64,000 bases of DNA from Anarhynchus alexandrinus (taxonomy: Eukaryota; Chordata; Aves; Charadriiformes; Charadriidae). The notes under the pieces were generated by a model. That model worked only from the letters and a program-made list of their open reading frames with translations, searched no databases and was not told the DNA's origin. The DNA is taken from the NCBI GenBank assembly GCA_008711295.1, contig VUYV01000004.1, forward strand, positions 2,515,129-2,579,128. The letters are read 5' to 3'. The translations under genes were made by a program, and so were the position numbers. The number at the start of each line of letters is the position of its first letter. Within the stretch, counting starts at the first letter, position 1. Of this stretch, positions 41,033-53,706 are shown one piece after another.

Positions 41033-42273
41033 GTAAATTTATCTGTTTTTAAGTGGTGAAGGGAACACTAGTTCTGTTGTGAACCTTGAAGATAGCAAGT
41101 AGTACTAATTATTTAGTCAGTAAATACTAACTTTCTAATCAGTAGATTAGAAGGGAGAGACTGATGAAGTTGCTGTATGAGAAGCAATCAGAATTACAGG
41201 GAGAAAACAAAAAAGTTTTAAAGCAAAAACTGATTGTACAAGAATTACTCTGATAGCCCAGTACAAAAAAGTCCATGAAATAAAGAAGTATTGATTTGTT
41301 AAGAAAACTGAAAGTTTGTGATGGTAAAATAAATACCAATACTAGTTTCACAAGTACAGATTTTAAAACTCTTAAAGCTCAATGATACATAATTCTGTCA
41401 GGACCTGCAATTTTAAATGAAAAGGTATTATTTTGCTGCCTAGATAAAGGAAAATATGTTAACAGCAAGAACAGTGACTGAAATAGAAGATACTTATTGT
41501 GGGATTTTTTTTTCATGGAGGTTCCAATTTGCCTCTCAACTGTACTAAAATAATTCAGGAAAAGTTTAAACGAACTCAGTAAAGTTTGCCATGGTCATAT
41601 AAGCAAGAAAAACCCCAGACTTTATCTTGCAATCATGTTAATAAAAAGTGCATAAATTATTTGCACAATCTGAAAATTATCTAGCAGTTATGGATAGGAA
41701 AAAGGAGATAGAAACGTTTACTGTTACACTATTTTGGATCCAAATTGTGTGATATTTTAGAAAATACATCTGCAAGTACTTGGAAGACCTAAGAAATACG
41801 CAAAGTGGTATCTCAGAGAACATTTCAGTCTGGAGCTGAATGTTAAGCATAGCTGATTTAAACACAAGGCGTGGAATTGGCAACAGCCCGAAGGCGCCTG
41901 TATGTTAACAGGTGCTGCAACTCCCTGGATAATAAATGAAAGCGCTCTGTAGTGGCATGTTTGTCACAAGGACCCAGGGGCTTACAATTCACCATTCCTA
42001 TTTGTGTAGCAGAGCTTGATTTGTTAACCTCATAGTGGCCTGTCTTTTCTTCAGTGTTGTACATGAAGTAATTACAGGTTTCACGCTACAACAGGTTGCC
42101 GGGGTACCTTCCGGAGCTTGAAGCAATGATGCAGACATGAAATTACAGACAGATGCCTGCAGTTGTGATGGCTACATTAATTTGCTTCTTTCACAGGTCA
42201 CAACTTTGGGGGCTTTATTATCCAGACTCTGCTTAGCAGGAGTAGGCTTACTGGGAAGGAGTTGCTGGAGTTC

Positions 42274-42299
42274 CCTCCTACACACGGATGTGTAGGAGG
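42274..42299. repeat. Perfect inverted repeat, 11-bp arms, 4-nt loop
   Basis: CCTCCTACACA (42274-42284), loop CGGA, then TGTGTAGGAGG (42289-42299), exactly complementary. About half the stem is G:C, so it would be the most stable small hairpin I noticed in the window. There is no following T run, and it sits far from any gene, so a terminator is not indicated. Confidence 0.9.
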
Positions 42300-45200
42300 C
42301 CCATTTTCAGTGCTAAAGGAAAACTTGGTGTGGCTGATCCTAACATGAAGGTTCTGTATTTCCTTATATGCTAATCTGCATTGCTGCCCTTGCATCTTAT
42401 GTGAAGAGCTCAAAATAGGTGAAACTGTGCAGTCTGGAGGAACAGATTTAAGTGTGAACCAGTTCTTTCACCTCTGCCCAAGCTCGTCCGCTAAGATGAT
42501 TTTTGGACTGAAGCCAGAAGCAGCACATAGGCAGCACAGACAGCAAGAGATGGTTTTACGAGTGCCTTAGGAGCCCAGGGGGTAAGTCTTCAGAATACTG
42601 AGTCCTAAACACTCCAGGTTGCTTTTGAAAATGAAAAGTGCAAGTGTTAAGTTATAGATGGTCTGAATAAAATTTTATTTCTCCCGCTTAATGTGGAGGC
42701 TGGTGAGGTCAGACTGCCTTTTCCCAGTGCAGTGTCAGTCACCTATGTTACAAGGCTGCGGTCAGTCAGTTGAATCTTATGTTCATCCTTTCTATCCCTT
42801 GCTGTCTCTGAAGTATAAAGGAGTAGTCACAGTGGCTGAGGTCTTTCAATGTATTATCAGGTTCGTAAGTCAACCTACAACCAATCGTTTTAACTTCACA
42901 ATACTTTATTTTTGAGAAAAAAGCTGGCAGAATCACAGTCACAGAAAGGTTTTCTGTATCTGAAAATTCACAGCCTTGATATAAAGGCAGCTTGGATATT
43001 TCTAAGAATTCTCTTACTTTTATAGGCACATCTTTCTTCAGAGAAATTCTGTCTTAACATCATAAAAATTCAGATTATTAAATTAGCAAGTAGGACCATA
43101 AATGCAGTTAGGAGACCCTTGTCTATAAAGCTTCTCCCCGCCTTCTAGGATGAGATACTTTTATTGCAGGACTATCTCCTCACTGTTAAACTTGAACAAG
43201 TGAAAACTGTACCCCTTAAACTACTTTTACACTTTGGTTTCATGTAAGCATGATGTTGCTTACACTATTTATGCAATTCAGTTTTCTTGATTTTACAACA
43301 TGGGTATCGCTTCTGATGTACAGCTGTGGACAAAAGGCTGGAATCAAGCCCTATCATTTTGTGCTAAGAATAAAAATACATAATATTGCATCTTCCCATT
43401 GAAAGGATGAATACATTAGTGTCTACTATAACTAGTATATAACGGCTTATTACAACTAATTGACATTTTGACCAAATATATAATGTGGCTTCAAACAAAA
43501 GTGCAATACAGCTGATACACTCCATACAAAAATATTATACAAAATAGAAACAACAAGAAATCAACACACATTCTGCTCTTCTTCTCCAAAACTCTATTAA
43601 CAGAGCACTGTAAAACCTGGAAAAAGCTGGGACTTGCTATAATAATTTTCTGTTATTATTGTCTGCCCCAGGCAGACACCAAATATGTGAACTTTCTGTC
43701 CAATTGGTTCAAATTCACTTGAAATTTTAAGAACTGAAAAAAGATCTCACAATTGGAGGCTTTTGGCAAACATTATAATAGTCACCACTGTATACCTATC
43801 TAGTCTATTTTTCTCCATGGACAAGATTTCCCAGATAAAAGTCTGAACGAACAAATTCTGAAGTCAGTTTCATATTTAGTATGATTGCAGAAAGCTGAAA
43901 AGCAGCATGGTTTATTCAACTCCCTGAACAGCGCTGATATTGAGTGAGTCTCACAGAAAATATCTTTCCTTTTAAACAAAGCCAGTTAGTTCTGTGTGAT
44001 TTAATGAAACGCATGCATCAATAATTTTTTATGTTTATATATGTATGTATATAGAAATTAAGAATTAGAATTTAGGCTTGTTTGGCTTCTGCTTTGACTG
44101 AGAATATGTGATGACAACAAAGTGGATTAATTTTACATATCTAAGGTAAAATTGTACACAAGACTGTAATAAAAAGCATAGGGGTCACTAGGGCTAGCAA
44201 AGCTATGATAAATCATGAGCATATCAACATATGGATATATTCCACTATTCACTGATGTACACAGTGTGCTATTTTGGCATCCAGGCACATCTTAATCTTG
44301 AATTAGAGTTAAACACATCACAAGGAAATCAGCCGTGACACCGGCGATTTGTCATTATGTGAAATCAATTCAGATTAAAATTTCTGACCTAGAAAATACT
44401 GAAACAAAGCAAATAAATACCTGAATGCCATAAATATAATATTAGCATCACTACTGACTAGATTTATAGCCTCTTGCTAGCATTGAGTCTAATTATATTG
44501 GCAGAGGCATTTAAATCATTATATTTATGATAATATCTACAGTTCCCAAATATTATTAGACTATGATAGTTACTGTCCACATAATCTTTGCCTTTTAGAC
44601 CTTACTATGTGAACGAACAATAGGGATACAAAATGTGGGAGATAAGAATAGTGTTATGGGATCTGAATGACAGCCTAAATTCCTGTTGAAAACAACAATA
44701 CTGTAGGTAACAGCAATAATGTTATTTTACTATTTCCAGCTGATAAAAAAACCCTAAACTATTTCCTGGAAAACCTAATGTAAAAACAGAATGAATCCTG
44801 TGCACATATTTTGATTATTTGTAACACTAAAGTTTAATTAAAATAATCTAAAAACGAAAAGCATAATTAAACCAAATATTAAGATATCCCATTAAGAAAA
44901 AGGTCAAAATAGAATAAATTCCTTCATTTTATTTCACAGTGCAGTTATCTGACATGTATGCAGTCAGTCAGAGTCTACAGCCTTTCCTCCCCCCCCCGCC
45001 CTCCGGCCCCAAGTTAAGATATGTGATGGAAAAAAATGATCCATCATACAATTTTTAACCTGCTTGGATTGTCAATCCTGCCTAACAAATATTCAGCTAG
45101 AGCAGAATGAAATTCTCAAAATCAAGGAAGTGTGAGAGAGAAATTCAGAGACTGAACCCTGCTTGTTTAGTGTTGCAGGACAGATACTTGATCCCATCAT

Positions 45201-46638
45201 GCTTCTCGGGTGTAACACAGCAAGATATATAACCATATGGTTGACTTGGAACACAGCAGGAATGATGAGTTTTCAGAAAATTTCAGAAATGTTGTAGATA
45301 GACAAACTGCTAGGAAAGAATCAAAGGAAGAAGTAAAACCAACTCCAGCTATTCTAGAGATGAAAAGCGTAGTCTAGTGATAACACTTACATGTGGGTTT
45401 CTCCAAGACTCCAGTCTGAGGAGGTTCTGTTTTGACCCACGAGTGATGAGCTTTGCAGTGCGCTGCAGTGAGGGCAATGACAAGTGATCCCATTGACCAG
45501 CTCTAACACCACAGCAATCTCCTTAAGTGGCAGCTCTCCCTGGGCCCTGTAATGTGTGCTGACACTGTGACACCTGACACTGTGCTTGTGATTCAATTTC
45601 TTGATGTAAAAAAAGTAAAAATGTCTGAAGGTTAGAATTTAGGTTCATCATAGGATTTTTAGGATTAATATCATTTTTCATCCCCCAACTCTTCAGTCTT
45701 GCTTCAGTTAATTAAAAGAAAAACTGGCCAGAATTTAATGAAAGAATTAGCACCTTGCCTGGAATCACTTTGGGTTAAAACTCACTTTGCTTTACAAGGT
45801 TTTTCAGCAGTGAGATTCTTGGTTGCCAAAGGAAAAATAACATAGAAGCTTGCAAGAAAGTAAGTCATCTCACCTGTGCAGATTATTTTGGCCCCAGTCT
45901 GAGATGGGCGAAGTGGGTGAGGGAATTCTGTACATCAGCAGGGAGGGAAGAAAAGTCAGACTGACTGACTACTGTGGCAGTAGCCCAGGGTTGTTCTACC
46001 TGTTATGCTAGAGAACCCAACAGTCACTGAGCTCTAGACACGAGGCAGTGAGGTAGTGATCACCACACCAGATATGGGATGTGTTAGGGGCCACAGTGTT
46101 TGTTTCAGCTGAAAATTAGCTTTGTAGAGCTTCACAAAGCTGGGATGCCTGCATAATTAATCACGTCTGAACAGCTATTCAATCAGATACACCTTGGCAT
46201 GGATTTTCCTATCATCGCTGCCAAACAAAAGCTACTCCAATGATATTAACAGGCTCCTACTAGTATCAGCAAGCAAAGATTCACGATCAAGATTTTTTAA
46301 ATGCAAGAATTTTGGAGCATTTGCAACATTCAGTCCTTTCAACTACTGCAAAATCTGAATTAAGGACCACTGAAAAATCTTTTGCAGTAAGTAAATTACA
46401 GGTAGTATCATTCTGAGAGGAAGGAGAGGAATGGAGAACTTTCACTTACAATGTTCAATGTTTTCCCATTAAATACAGAAAAACGGTGAAGAATAAACCG
46501 TCCAACTTTATTTTCTTTCTAATAGCCAGACTTCACTTGCAATCCTGGTTTAGTCTTTTGGAGCAGATTTTTGTCATGGTTTGGGCCAGGCTGGCCACTG
46601 AGATGAACGACAGATGCTCTCTTTTACTTCCCTTCAGA

Positions 46639-46659
46639 GAAGGGAGAGCATCTCCCTTC
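46639..46659 (-). repeat. Hairpin inside the LTR 3' portion
   Basis: GAAGGGAGA, spacer GCA, then TCTCCCTTC, with perfect 9-bp arms. It falls downstream of the ATTAAA signal in the sense (minus) orientation, close to the LTR 3' end. It may be incidental. Confidence 0.8.
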
Positions 46660-46717
46660 ATGGAGAGAAGGATGAGAGAGGAGAGAGACTTACGAGTTTA
46701 GAAAGAAACTAAACTGC

Positions 46718-46723
46718 TTTAAT
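46718..46723 (-). promoter_or_regulatory. LTR polyadenylation signal ATTAAA
   Basis: The plus strand reads TTTAAT, hence ATTAAA on the minus strand. It lies about 235 bp downstream of the LTR TATA box in sense orientation, at the position where this LTR type carries ATTAAA. The AT-rich stretch just upstream in sense (plus 46725-46780) offers no better signal. Confidence 0.6.
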
Positions 46724-46956
46724 TAAAATATTAATAAAATAATAAAAGAAAATTATGAAATATATACTATATATAAAACCTTATCAAGCTCCCAGGATGA
46801 CAGTCACGTCACTAGCTGGCACTGGGGAAGTCCCAGACTGGACTCAGTGACTGGATCTGGATTCAGGAATGCACAGATCGGGAACAAAGGCAGACGAACA
46901 GAGTCCTTCTCAGATGCCGGTCATTGAAGAAAGAGGCTGATCCTTTGATCCCTCAG

Positions 46957-46964
46957 CTTTTATA
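46957..46964 (-). promoter_or_regulatory. LTR TATA box
   Basis: The minus strand reads TATAAAAG, preceded by CTCAG and a CATCCCATCTGCCTCATG segment, the arrangement seen around the core promoter of this LTR type. It marks the minus strand as the sense strand of the LTR. Present-day activity is unknown. Confidence 0.65.
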
Positions 46965-49900
46965 CTGAGCATGAGGCAGATGGGATGGAATACCCTGTTG
47001 GTCAGTTTTAGGTCTCCTGTCCCATCCGCTCCTCCCCGCAGGTGGGACCCCTCTACACTTTTCCACTTCTGACTCTCCAACGGGGCAAATAACAAAGTTA
47101 GCTGCCCTTGGGTGTTATAGCAATAAGTACAAGAGCCTCTCTGCATTCCATTCCTTGGTATAAATTATAAACATCAGGTCTTATCACTCTGGAAGTGGAC
47201 ACTGTCTTAAAAATATGCCGTTGATTTCAGAGAGTTCAGTTAGTTACAAGAGGCTTAGCTGAAAAGTAAAATTACCAAAAAGAAAATTGGTTCCCATGTT
47301 TATTTCAAGCTTTTGTTGTTATTTCCTCCTTATCCACCAGCCACAGACTTCTCCTCCCTAGTAAGCTTTTTAAGGATTTGTTCTTATAAATGAGTTTTTG
47401 GTCAGCTCACGTACAGCTGTTTTGGAATATTTGAGACATCAGATGGTGTTTTGCCGGCATCAGAAGGACTGACACATTGAGGTCTCTGTTTTCCATTATC
47501 ACCTTTTAATTCAAATCCAGGCATTTATTAACACCTTTGTGCAACAAAGGAGAGATATTGTCTTGTTTATACAAGTGAACAAGTGCACTGTGACTGGCAG
47601 AATTCTAGCAGGGATGGTGCTGCAGTAGGATGACTGTGTAATAGTGTGAGCTCAAAAGAGGAAGGTGGAAAGCTACAGAAACACAAAAATTCTGCTATGT
47701 TTGGCTCGCATAGGATATCTGCAGGTGTAGACAAGGAGGTGGCTCTTCCTACACCCAGCTGCTCTCTGATGCAGCACACAGACCCCTGTATCTCATGATC
47801 AGCCTGTATCCACCCTTATATAGTACCCGAACCCAGCCTGTCTCTAGAGGATGAATTTAGACCCTATCACACAGACAGCTAAGTTTAGACATCCTGATGC
47901 CAGTCTTGTAATGATGCAAAACACTTGCAGGAAAATTAAAGAGAGAAAAAGAATGAAGTCTTTTTCAAGTTTTATACCATGTAAACACATCAGTCCAGAC
48001 TTCAGACTAAATTAGCTGCCATAAGCATCCCAACGTCTGAGCCGAGTATCTGAATAGAGAACAGCATGCTGAGCAAATGTTAACTTCAGCTGGAGTTCAG
48101 CTCTATGGAACAAACCCCCTCTCACAGCCCTAGGAAGATAAACTTCACATGAACTTAGAACAGAAATGCAACATAGCCAAGTAGCCAAGAATTAACATGT
48201 TTCACACCAGAGACAAGCAGAGCAATAGTGTCTCCACTGGTATTAGGGGTGTCCTGGGTAGACTCAAATGTAGATGGGCAGAGCGGGGTGGCCAAAATCT
48301 GTATTGCTCAAGTTAAAAGCGGGTAAACTTGTTTTTCTACATTCATGCTTCTTTATGGGAGTGGCTATTGTAAATCAGTGTCGCTCTGCTGACGCTGACA
48401 GAACTGTGTCCATTGTTTTGGCTAAATGTAATCTAATCCAAGACTATAGATTGAGAAGCAGACACTTCACCAGAAAAATTGGCTCGGCGTATTTCATCAC
48501 TCAGTGTCACTACCATGTAGGAGCTGACAACATGGTGGCTGTTTTTCCCTGTTTTCAAAGATGTCTTAACAAGGCTTCCTTTGAAACTGTATCTGCTCTT
48601 TCCCCTATGGTTGCTCACCACTTCTAAGAGCAGGAAGCTGTGGAACTGAAGCAGACTGGCAAGTAGAACAGAGAGAACAGAACTGTTTCTGTAAGAGGAT
48701 ATAAGAATTAAAAAATTTAAAGGCAAAGGTTTTGTTCACCATTACAAGTCCAGGCGAAACATAATCCATAGGCCTTACATTTGACCCTCTAGCAAAAATA
48801 TTCATTCCTGCTGCTGCCTTGATGGCATAATCTGAGAGGCTTTGAGAAATATTTGACTGTTTCTTCAATGGCTTCTTTCTCCAGTTCTGTCATGTAAACA
48901 GTTATCACTGGATAATCCGTACAGTGTTTGGTTAAAAATACTGAAATTAACTTGTTTTTCTGGTAATTGGAAGCAATTTTTTTTCTCTGCACACTCTGAA
49001 TTATGTCTTGTGGAAGCTCAGGGCTCCTTTTAATCAGCATTCCAGACCACGAAATTGTCTTCTGGTTATTCTCTTACTTTGAAGTGACTCAGTATGGGTG
49101 ACTAAGGAAGGATATAGAAAACCCTCATTTGATCTTTTAACTCTAAGATACAAAATACATTTTCTCTCCACTGGTGGTCTGCTACCTGCAGCTTATCTAT
49201 TAACTCACATAGGTTCAAGTATTTAAATGTTAGGGTGCAAGTATGAACATATGTTTCCAAGTAGGGGGAAGCCTAAATCTTTCTTGTTTTAAATATGGGC
49301 TTTTCTTGCATGAAAACAATTCTGCTAAATGACCTTTTTTGAAGTTCACACAGTGATTCATTTCCTGCCCTCAGATGTATGGCTATAAGATTATCAGTGA
49401 ATCCAGTGACTTTTAGTTTGGTCATTTAACTTATTTCAGTTAACTTTTGTTGTTGAGGTTAAAAAGGCAAATATTTGTAGTTGATTGACAAGGGGGGAAA
49501 TTGCAAATGTTTATATTATTATTTTTATTATGCCCATTCATATTATCTCCACAAATTCAAAAGTTTGGCTGAAATAGATGTATTTTTATTCCTGTGCTTT
49601 ACAATATAGCATCATGATTTTAATGCAAGACTACACATGTGGTTGAGACCTTCCATAAACTCCAGCTAATCATTTCAAGCGTTTGGGCAAAAAATGCAGG
49701 ACCATTAAGATTCTTTTAATCACTGTCATTCATTCCAGTTGGCAACAAACTTCAAAAGCCAAGGGGGTTTTATTTTATTTTGAGTTTAATTGCAAACTTC
49801 CCACAGAGGTCTCGGTTCACACTTTATAACACAACCTTTGATAATTTGGCCGTGCAAAAAATTTGTTTTGAAGTTTTTGAAGCTGAGACAAGGGTTAACA

Positions 49901-52040
49901 CTGTAAAAAACTAGCAAGGCATAAAATGAAGTCCCTGGAGTTGTTTAGATTAATGCCCATCATCCAGACTTGATATTTTTTAAGACAGGTTTCTAATTAT
50001 TGTGCCATTTATACCAGAGCTGTGCCATAGAGATTTGTACAAGCATCTGGGACAATGTTTATTGAAATCTGAGCAATACAAGACTGTCAACAACTTCTAA
50101 AAGAGCTATCTACTCTGCTTGTAATGCTCCTAGAGCGCTCACCAACGTAATATGCCATGTGCACTCTATCACCTCTCTCACACTATTATTATTAACTTAC
50201 GAGCTTCTCCAGGCTAGATGGAGGCTATATAAGTTGGAAATATGAATTTCCCAAAGGCATAGGGAACACAGAACTAAACACAGATCACATTCAGCCACAC
50301 TTTCAGAAGGCAGGGGAAGCTTACCCCATAAAAAATTGACCGGTACCTCTGAACAGTTTTGTGAAAGCACCTTATAATTTGAGATAAATTTTTCTTTTTA
50401 ACTACTGCTGTAAGCACGCATTGCAAGTCAGCTCCTACACTGATAAAGTTCTGCTGCCTGTATAGTTTTGACTGATTTGAGCAACTCAAAATATAAATAG
50501 TCCAATTGAAATCAGCAGAGCTACTCCCAGCATTGCTACTCAATAGGTGAAATTGTTGAGTTGACAGATTATTTGTGTAAAGCTCTTGTTGCTTTGAAAC
50601 TTCATGTAAATCCATGAAAGGAAGCATGTCAAAGTGAAGGACTACATTTGGGCACAGAAATCGTGGGATGCAGGATTAGGGCTGTTTCAAATGTGTGGCA
50701 AGAGAATAAGACCCAAGATAAATGAGACTCTCCAGCTTGTTCAGGACAGATTTTAAGGCAACTTTTACTTTGCCACATCTAAACCCACCAGGACCTTGGC
50801 TTCCACATTCAACAACAGAAGGTAGTTCAGATGCAGCTAAAATCCCTTGCATCCTTTTAACTTTGCAACACTTCCTTCTGTTCATGTCTTCTTTCTACCA
50901 CCGGTGTCCTCATCCTTTCAAATTTTCTTGCTTGTATTATTTTCCCACCTAGAGAGTCTGTGTGTGACCTGTAGCCATAAAACCCTACAGAACTTACAAC
51001 ATTTATGTGCTGGCAGTACCTACCCAAAAGGCCATGACTTGAGGGACAACTGGAAGTTTTCAGAAGATATTCCAACCATAGATTCCAACCCTTTTCCCAC
51101 ATAGGTTTGTAGGTGTCTCAACTCCCACACTATACATGTTGGCCTATATTATTCTTGTCACACTTTTAAATCTTTCTATTTCCAACACAAAGGTACTGGC
51201 TTTTCTCTCTCTTTTGTTTGTAACTTGAGTATCTTATATGGTTACTTACCCTAGCTCATCAGGACTTCAGCCCTTCATTACGCCTGCTAGCCTGCTCTGG
51301 ATAAATTTATAGGGGCTGTGAAAAAGTTAGACTTCAATTAACAATTGCTAATAATTACTAAAGGTAGAAAAACAATGACTTTACTATAAAATTGAATCCA
51401 TATTATTTTGTACAGTTTTATAGAGACTGAACAGACATAGGGCACAGCTTATGGAAGCAAAGAGAATCTGAAAGAAGATCATTCATATCAGATTAAGAGA
51501 TATTTGACCAGAGAAGGTCAGCAAAACTTTCAAAAGTTTTGGATAGAGGAAACTGCTGCTTTCTCAGCTGGTGACGACTGAAAACTTGTAGTTCAACCTT
51601 ACACCTTACATCTAAGAAATTTACATCTGTATAACACCATGAAGACTAAGTAATATTAGAAAAGAGAACTTATGAAGATGACAGGAGGATCTCTATTGGT
51701 CTGTTGTTGATTGTTAAAACATTCACAGCTTCTAACCAAAATGTTTCATTTCAAAAAAGTCTCTTATAAGGTCAGTCACCCTCGAAGAAACTTTGTGACT
51801 TGAAAATGAATATAAAAGGATAAAATGGAAATACTAAGTGTAAGCACAGTTTTCCAACACTTCCACTTTAAAAAAAAATAAACCTCAGATGGCTCTCAGC
51901 CTCTTCTTTTTTTTCTCTCTATTCCTTTTCTTTTCTTATGAGCTTCCAAATCTCTAAATATAGTCCACTAGTTTGTCAAGGTAGCTCTATGAAAAAAAAA
52001 TCATTTTCTTGATTCCACTGCACAAAAAGCTGCTTTCTGG

Positions 52041-52055
52041 AAAAAAAAAAAAAAA
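52041..52055. repeat. Poly(A) homopolymer, 15 bases
   Basis: Fifteen consecutive A residues between TTTCTGG and GGTTTG. No recognisable retrocopy precedes it. Confidence 0.85.
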
Positions 52056-52493
52056 GGTTTGTTTCGAAATAGGCAGAGAACAGTGTTTTTGTATGCATTT
52101 GCTCTTCACTCATTATCTGAAAATAAGTCAGGAAATAAAAAAAGACAAATATGAAAAGGTGTTATTCTTTCAGCAAGACATTTTCCCTTCTCTTGAAACC
52201 ATTTGTGTAGCCTTCAGGGAAGCAAATAAGTGCTGAAAAGAGATTATTATGGTACTTTAGCATAGCATTTTATTTTTGAGTGATGCTAGAAACAATGTCT
52301 CACTTACACACATGCTGAGTGATCAGCACCTGAAATCCTTCCTATTCCAATCAATTTTGCATGTGGTAATTTATTATTTTAAAAAAGAAGATGGAGGCTT
52401 TATCAAAGGTTGTATAAGACTGTGTGGAGTTAGTACTTTTCCCTTCAGAGAAATCTGAACGAACAATCTGAAAGAGGTAACAGTACTACGAGA

Positions 52494-52512
52494 TACTAAT
52501 GTAACATTAGTA
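52494..52512. repeat. Odd palindrome, 9-bp arms around one base
   Basis: TACTAATGT, a central A, then ACATTAGTA, exactly complementary. The sequence is AT-rich and may be chance. Related ATACTAAT strings occur at both 52493 and about 52524. Confidence 0.85.
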
Positions 52513-52981
52513 ATGAATTTGCAATACTAATAAATTGGCAAAGGCTGATTTCAGTCTCTATCTATAATAGAATACTATCAATGTAACCAGATAAGTGAAC
52601 TCATAAATTCAGTTTTCCTTTGCAGATGTAATGCATACCTTCCAATCAGCCTATTGCAAATCTGAAACTGCAATATCAAAATATAATTTCAAACTACATG
52701 ATTATGAGCACTGACAAAGCAGGCAGAGGGTTAAATACTTGAAGATGGAAGGAAAGTTGCCCAATTCTGAAGTCCTAAAGTTCTGATTGCCATTCTCCAA
52801 GAAGATCATAAGCTATGCAAAAATCTCTTTGCAATTGTACCTCTTGGAAACATGAAAACATATACAGTAAGAAGAAAAGCAGAGCTGCTACTGTTTGCAT
52901 GTTCAAAATTCCTGATACTGATATTATTGTACATTCTGCTCCAGGAATGGACTAATTGAAAATTTTATACCTTATCTGCGT

Positions 52982-53018
52982 CCCAAATTTTGGGTGCAAT
53001 ACTGCAGTGCTGCAGTAT
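52982..53018. repeat. Two adjacent palindromes
   Basis: CCCAAATTTTGGG (52982-52994) has 6-bp arms around one base. Four bases later, ATACTGCAG-TG-CTGCAGTAT (52999-53018) has 9-bp arms and a 2-nt centre containing two PstI-type CTGCAG sites. The close pairing of two palindromes is a direct observation; no function is known. Confidence 0.85.
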
Positions 53019-53650
53019 GGTATCACAGCGCTTAAAATAGTTTTGGTCTTGAAGAAAGACTCAAACATTTATTGAGTTTTAAGTTCACCCCATTCTGAAA
53101 TTCCTGCAACTTCTCAGGATACATTTAGAACTATGCTTGAACTCAAGCACACACATACATTCCTCTGCTCCGATGAATGCACAAGATAAACATTGCAGAT
53201 CCCTTCAGAAGTCGTACAGGTATTTCCCTTATGCTCTCCTGTACTCTGAGAACTATTTTTGCTGTTTCCCTGCCATTCTTTCTTGCTATTCCTGATCTGA
53301 ATGCTGGCTATGAACTAGGTTACCTTTAATTTAGCTGCATCAAGCTGTTTCCCAGGGAAACATCAACAACTTTGTATAGGTCAGATGGGCAACTAACATC
53401 TATAAAAAGCAGTTCCAAGGCCAGAATGCCATTTAAAAGCTCTATTCAATTAGCATTCACTTTCTATGTCTTAGGTCATGAAGCATCTGCAAAGTGCTCT
53501 TTTCCCATACAGGCTCTTATCATTCTATAGAAAATGTGCATTATGCTGTCAAGAGAACTAAATTTGAAGTAGGATCTAGGCTCTCTTAGCACCCAAGAGC
53601 CTTCAAATATTCCTCTCAGAACTCCCAGCTGAAAACAATCTGCTTTTCTT

Positions 53651-53706
53651 GTGTGTGTGTGTTTGTTTTTCTTGGGCTCTTTTTTTTTTTTTTTGGGGGG
53701 GGGGGG
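53651..53706. repeat. TG microsatellite, then T15 and G12 runs
   Basis: A short (GT)n at 53651-53662, then GTTTGTTTTTCTTGGGCTC, then 15 T (53680-53694) directly followed by 12 G (53695-53706). The abrupt T-to-G homopolymer junction is unusual and hard for sequencing to read correctly. Confidence 0.88.

Larger units (their letters stand above)
39823..46571. other. Unique AT-rich non-coding DNA, no gene seen
   Basis: No gene is supported; the longest frame is 87 codons (42766-43029, minus). A perfect 11-bp hairpin lies at 42274-42299. The stretch 41880-42420 is less AT-rich and of even texture, possibly a conserved non-coding element. A 15-A run lies at 41018-41032. Confidence 0.6.
46572..47277 (-). 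mobile_element. Solo LTR of an avian endogenous retrovirus (ERVL-like)
   Basis: The plus strand starts with TGTCATGGTTTGGGCCAGGC, the reverse complement of a typical avian LTR 3' terminus. Read on the minus strand, the layout matches a widespread bird LTR type: a TATTCCATCCCATCTGCCTC-like segment, a TATA box (TATAAAAG, 46957-46964), then an ATTAAA polyadenylation signal (46718-46723), a CTCGTAAGTCTCTC segment and the terminal CCAAACCATGACA. No gag, pol or env lies on either side, so it is a solo LTR left by recombination between two LTRs. The minus-strand 5' end near 47277 is approximate, and I see no clear target-site duplication. The family name is inferred. Confidence 0.75.

Noticed and set aside
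47820..47900. TCACACAGACAGCTAAGT-like match to antisense MIR
   Set aside because: Only about 20 bases resemble MIR, and the flanking MIR segments are missing.
48274..48627. 117-codon frame, considered as a retrocopy
   Set aside because: No similarity to a known protein, no poly(A) tail and no target-site duplication seen.
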